DNA from: Oscillospiraceae bacterium
Lineage (GTDB): Bacteria; Bacillota; Clostridia; Oscillospirales; Acutalibacteraceae
Assembly (NCBI GenBank): GCA_902761265.1
Contig: CACWJV010000125.1
Coordinates: 1-6,763 of the forward strand
DNA: 6,763 bases
Reading direction: 5' to 3'
The notes under the pieces are model-generated. The model worked only from the letters and a program-made list of their open reading frames with translations. It made no database searches and was not told the DNA's origin. The first letter of the stretch is position 1. Every line of letters starts with the position of its first letter. Positions 4,645-6,763 of the stretch are shown here, one piece after another. The position numbers and the translations under genes were made by a program.

Positions 4645-5916
4645 TTATTTTTTGGCGGATGCCGTTGTGGTCTGCGCCGCGGTCCCGGTGGTGGTTGCCG
4701 GCGGCGGTGTCGTCACAATCAGCGCCGGGGAATAGTCGGAATAGACGCGGCCGGCGTCGGTGACGAGATAGGTCTGCAAATACACGAAGAGCTTGTCGCA
4801 CTTTTTGTCAAGCTTGACCACAGCCGTCTTCGTTGCCGCCAGCGGCACCTCCAGCACCTGCGTGTAGTTTTTGCCCTCGGTTTCGGTTACAAACACACGG
4901 TAGCCGTCCACGTTTTCGTTCGGCGTCCACTTGATCTTGAACTTGCCGCGTGCCGGGTCGCCGGACACATATTTCGGCGCAACCGTTTCGGGTTTGGTGG
5001 TCACGCCCTGCGCTTTGAGTATGGCGCCGGCGCGGCTGACCTTTTGCAGCATGGCATAGGCGCAGACCTGATAGTAATCCGTCGTGCCGGCGGCAAGGCC
5101 GCGCACGGTATAGGACGGGGCCGCGGTTTTGGTCACTTCCGCATAATCGCCCGTGTTCGGGTCAAAGCGGTAGACAATATAGCCGGTGGCGCCGGCCGCC
5201 GCGTCCCATTGCAGACGGTAGGAGGTCGTTGTCAGATCGGTCACCCGGAAGTTTTTGATGCTGCCGGGCACGGTGTAGGCCGTGTAGGTTTTGCTCTTGT
5301 CGGCCAAAATCCGTTTGCCGTCGGACGCCACAGACACCGCGCGCACACGGTATTTATAGAGTGTGCCGGGCTTAAGTTGGCGGATCACGGCGTAGTTGTT
5401 TGCCGTTTCGCCCAACAGGTTAAACTTTTTGGCGGCGGCGTTGTAATAGTAGACGAGATACTTCTCCGCGCCCGTAACTTTTTTCCACGTCAGCTTGTGG
5501 CTGGTTTCCGTGGTCTCGGTGTGCGACAGTTTGGACACGGCGCTGATCGCGGTATAGACGCGCAGCTTGACCGCTTTGCCGGCGGTCTGCTTGCCGCCCA
5601 CCGTCGCGTAGGGACGCAGCATCACCGCATACTCTTCGCCCGGCGCGAGCGCCGACAGCTTGTAGGCGGTCTTGGTTGTTTTGCCCAGCGACTCATACTT
5701 TTTGGTCTGTTTGTTGTACCGCAGCACTTCGCAGCCGGTCACCGTGCCGCTTTTGGTCCAGGTGACGGTCGCAGTGCGGTTGGTGCGGGCGGTCTGTTTG
5801 GCTTTCACAGTGCCGACCGACTGCGCGAACGCAAGGATGCTGCAGCACGAGAGCAGCAGCAGCGCCGTAAGCAGCAGCGCCGTCTGTTTGCGCAAAAAGG
5901 AAACGCGTGATTTCAT
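4645..5916 (-). CDS. Secreted protein with about four fibronectin type III-like repeats
   Basis: The 423-residue protein has a signal peptide (basic MKSRVSFLRK, hydrophobic core 12-30), with probable cleavage after AFA at 29-31. LLSC at 21-24 is a poor lipobox, so secretion rather than lipidation is favoured. Four fibronectin-III-like modules follow, at about 33-121, 125-213, 218-306 and 312-402. They show recurring features such as LTWKKVTGAEKYLVYYY, LQWDAAAGATGYIVYR and IKWTPNENVDGYRVF, and L.PGT.Y.Y-type strands. The tail is Thr/Pro/Ala-rich, with no LPXTG motif, membrane anchor or catalytic domain. Such modules usually mediate binding or spacing at the cell surface. AGAAAGGAG eight bases upstream supports the ATG. 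The gene sits 30 bp after tsaD and 30 bp before the PASTA protein. Its ligand is unknown, and a surface partner of the PASTA protein is only a guess. Confidence 0.87.
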   Translation of the reverse strand: MKSRVSFLRKQTALLLTALLLLSCCSILAFAQSVGTVKAKQTARTNRTATVTWTKSGTVTGCEVLRYNKQTKKYESLGKTTKTAYKLSALAPGEEYAVMLRPYATVGGKQTAGKAVKLRVYTAISAVSKLSHTETTETSHKLTWKKVTGAEKYLVYYYNAAAKKFNLLGETANNYAVIRQLKPGTLYKYRVRAVSVASDGKRILADKSKTYTAYTVPGSIKNFRVTDLTTTSYRLQWDAAAGATGYIVYRFDPNTGDYAEVTKTAAPSYTVRGLAAGTTDYYQVCAYAMLQKVSRAGAILKAQGVTTKPETVAPKYVSGDPARGKFKIKWTPNENVDGYRVFVTETEGKNYTQVLEVPLAATKTAVVKLDKKCDKLFVYLQTYLVTDAGRVYSDYSPALIVTTPPPATTTGTAAQTTTASAKK

Positions 5917-5946
5917 CGTAAAAACTCCTTTCTACTTGTATCAGAA

Positions 5947-6763
5947 TCAAAGAGTCGGTGTATCCAACGGCATGCTTGCCACCGCGTTGAGAGAAAGCGG
6001 CGCACGCACGCCGGCGTTGTACTCATAAAAGGCCTGTGCGCCGATCATAGCGGCGTTGTCGCCGCACAGCGGCAGGTCGGGCGCATAAAGGTGCCAGCCG
6101 TGACGGCGGCAAAGCGCCTCCATATCGCGGCGCAAAACGCTGTTGGCCGACACGCCGCCGGCAAGGACGATCGTTTTCTGTCCCGTTTGCAGCGCGGCCT
6201 GTTCGGTATGGTTGCAAAGAATCCTGACCACCGATTGCAAAAACGACGCGCCGAGGTCGGGCACGGCGATGGTTTCGCCCTTTTGCTTTGCGTTGTGCAG
6301 TGTGTTGAGCACACTCGTTTTCAACCCGGAAAAGCTGAAATCCAGCGGTGCGCCGTCCACATGCGGCACGGGAAACCGAAACGCTTGCGGGTCGCCGTCT
6401 TTGGCAATTTTGTCAAGATGCAAACCGCCGGGATATGGCAGCCCCATGGCGCGGGCGGCTTTGTCAAGCGCTTCGCCGGCGGCGTCGTCGCGCGTTTTGC
6501 CGAGCACTTCAAACGTGCAATAGTCTTTGACAAGCGTCAGATGCGTGTGGCCGCCGCTGACAACCAGACACAAAAACGGCGGCTGCAACGCCGGGTGGCA
6601 CAGATAGTTTGCCGCAATGTGGCCGCGCAGATGGTGCACCGGCACGAGCGGCAGATTTGCCGCATAGGAAAGGCTTTTGGCGTAGTTGACGCCCACAAGC
6701 AGCGCGCCGATCAGCCCGGGCGCATAGGTCACGCCCACGGCGTCGATGTCCTGCAGCGTGAGT
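5947..6763 (-). CDS. tsaD: tRNA threonylcarbamoyladenosine transferase TsaD (5' end cut off)
   Basis: TsaD, with TsaB and TsaE, transfers the threonylcarbamoyl group from TC-AMP to A37 of tRNAs that decode ANN codons, making t6A in the cytoplasm. The 271 visible residues start in the conserved DIDAVGVTYAPGL segment. They include the metal-binding HHLRGH (H44 and H48 of the visible part), LVVSGGHTHL, KTRDDAAGEALDKAARAMGLPYPGG, FSFSGLKTSVLN, LAGGVSANSVLR and CGDNAAMIGA. The usual HHxEGH glutamate is arginine here. Family members are about 335-345 residues, so roughly the first 70 are outside the window. The reading frame continues to the window edge with no stop; the GTG at 6738 is internal, not a start. 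The stop lies 30 bp before the fibronectin-III gene, suggesting one operon. Confidence 0.96.
   Translation of the reverse strand, partial: LTLQDIDAVGVTYAPGLIGALLVGVNYAKSLSYAANLPLVPVHHLRGHIAANYLCHPALQPPFLCLVVSGGHTHLTLVKDYCTFEVLGKTRDDAAGEALDKAARAMGLPYPGGLHLDKIAKDGDPQAFRFPVPHVDGAPLDFSFSGLKTSVLNTLHNAKQKGETIAVPDLGASFLQSVVRILCNHTEQAALQTGQKTIVLAGGVSANSVLRRDMEALCRRHGWHLYAPDLPLCGDNAAMIGAQAFYEYNAGVRAPLSLNAVASMPLDTPTL

Noticed and set aside
2800..5910. Very long open frame (1036 codons) on the + strand
   Set aside because: It lies antisense to the PASTA and fibronectin-III genes, which have clear domains, signal peptide and ribosome binding sites. Its product is Arg/His/Gly-rich with no recognisable domain, as expected from the complement of GC-rich codons.

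Overview
The window looks like a gut-type Clostridia chromosome (Oscillospirales/Ruminococcaceae-like). The evidence is strong AGGAGG-type ribosome binding sites, a PASTA-kinase-family protein with a zinc ribbon, secreted fibronectin-III proteins, and an integrase and small regulators typical of Firmicutes elements. The lineage is inferred from family resemblance; no search was run.

Positions 1 to about 2705 are the right-hand end of an integrated mobile element (ICE, IME or prophage; the rest lies off the left edge). Two small DNA-binding genes run leftward: a 63-aa helix-turn-helix protein and the first codons of an excisionase-like protein overlapping it by ATGA. A Cro/C1-type regulator and a tyrosine recombinase run rightward as an overlapping pair. 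Between the two arms lie two near-consensus sigma-70-type promoters on opposite strands whose -10 boxes overlap, with inverted repeats around them. This looks like a decision switch for the element. The recombinase carries an extra XRE-type helix-turn-helix domain inserted into its core-binding domain. After its terminator come several short tandem direct repeats, plausible arm-type integrase sites, and then the 3' end of a tRNA gene.

Positions 2706-2782 (minus strand) are an initiator tRNA-fMet(CAU) with its own strong promoter and intrinsic terminator. The integrase gene reads toward the tRNA 3' end, so this tRNA is the likely attachment site. The element lies on its 3' side and the chromosome on its 5' side.

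Positions 2783-6763 are more GC-rich chromosomal DNA. Three minus-strand genes with 30-bp gaps form an apparent operon in the order tsaD (t6A tRNA modification, 5' end cut by the window edge), a secreted protein with about four fibronectin-III-like repeats, and a membrane protein made of a zinc ribbon, a kinase-like domain, one transmembrane helix and two PASTA domains. The kinase-like domain has lost its catalytic lysine, the HRD aspartate and the normal DFG order, so it is probably a pseudokinase that relays or scaffolds a cell-wall signal.

The observations most worth following are the recombinase with a built-in helix-turn-helix, the overlapping-promoter switch, the repeat cluster at the attachment end, and the PASTA pseudokinase paired with a secreted fibronectin-III protein.
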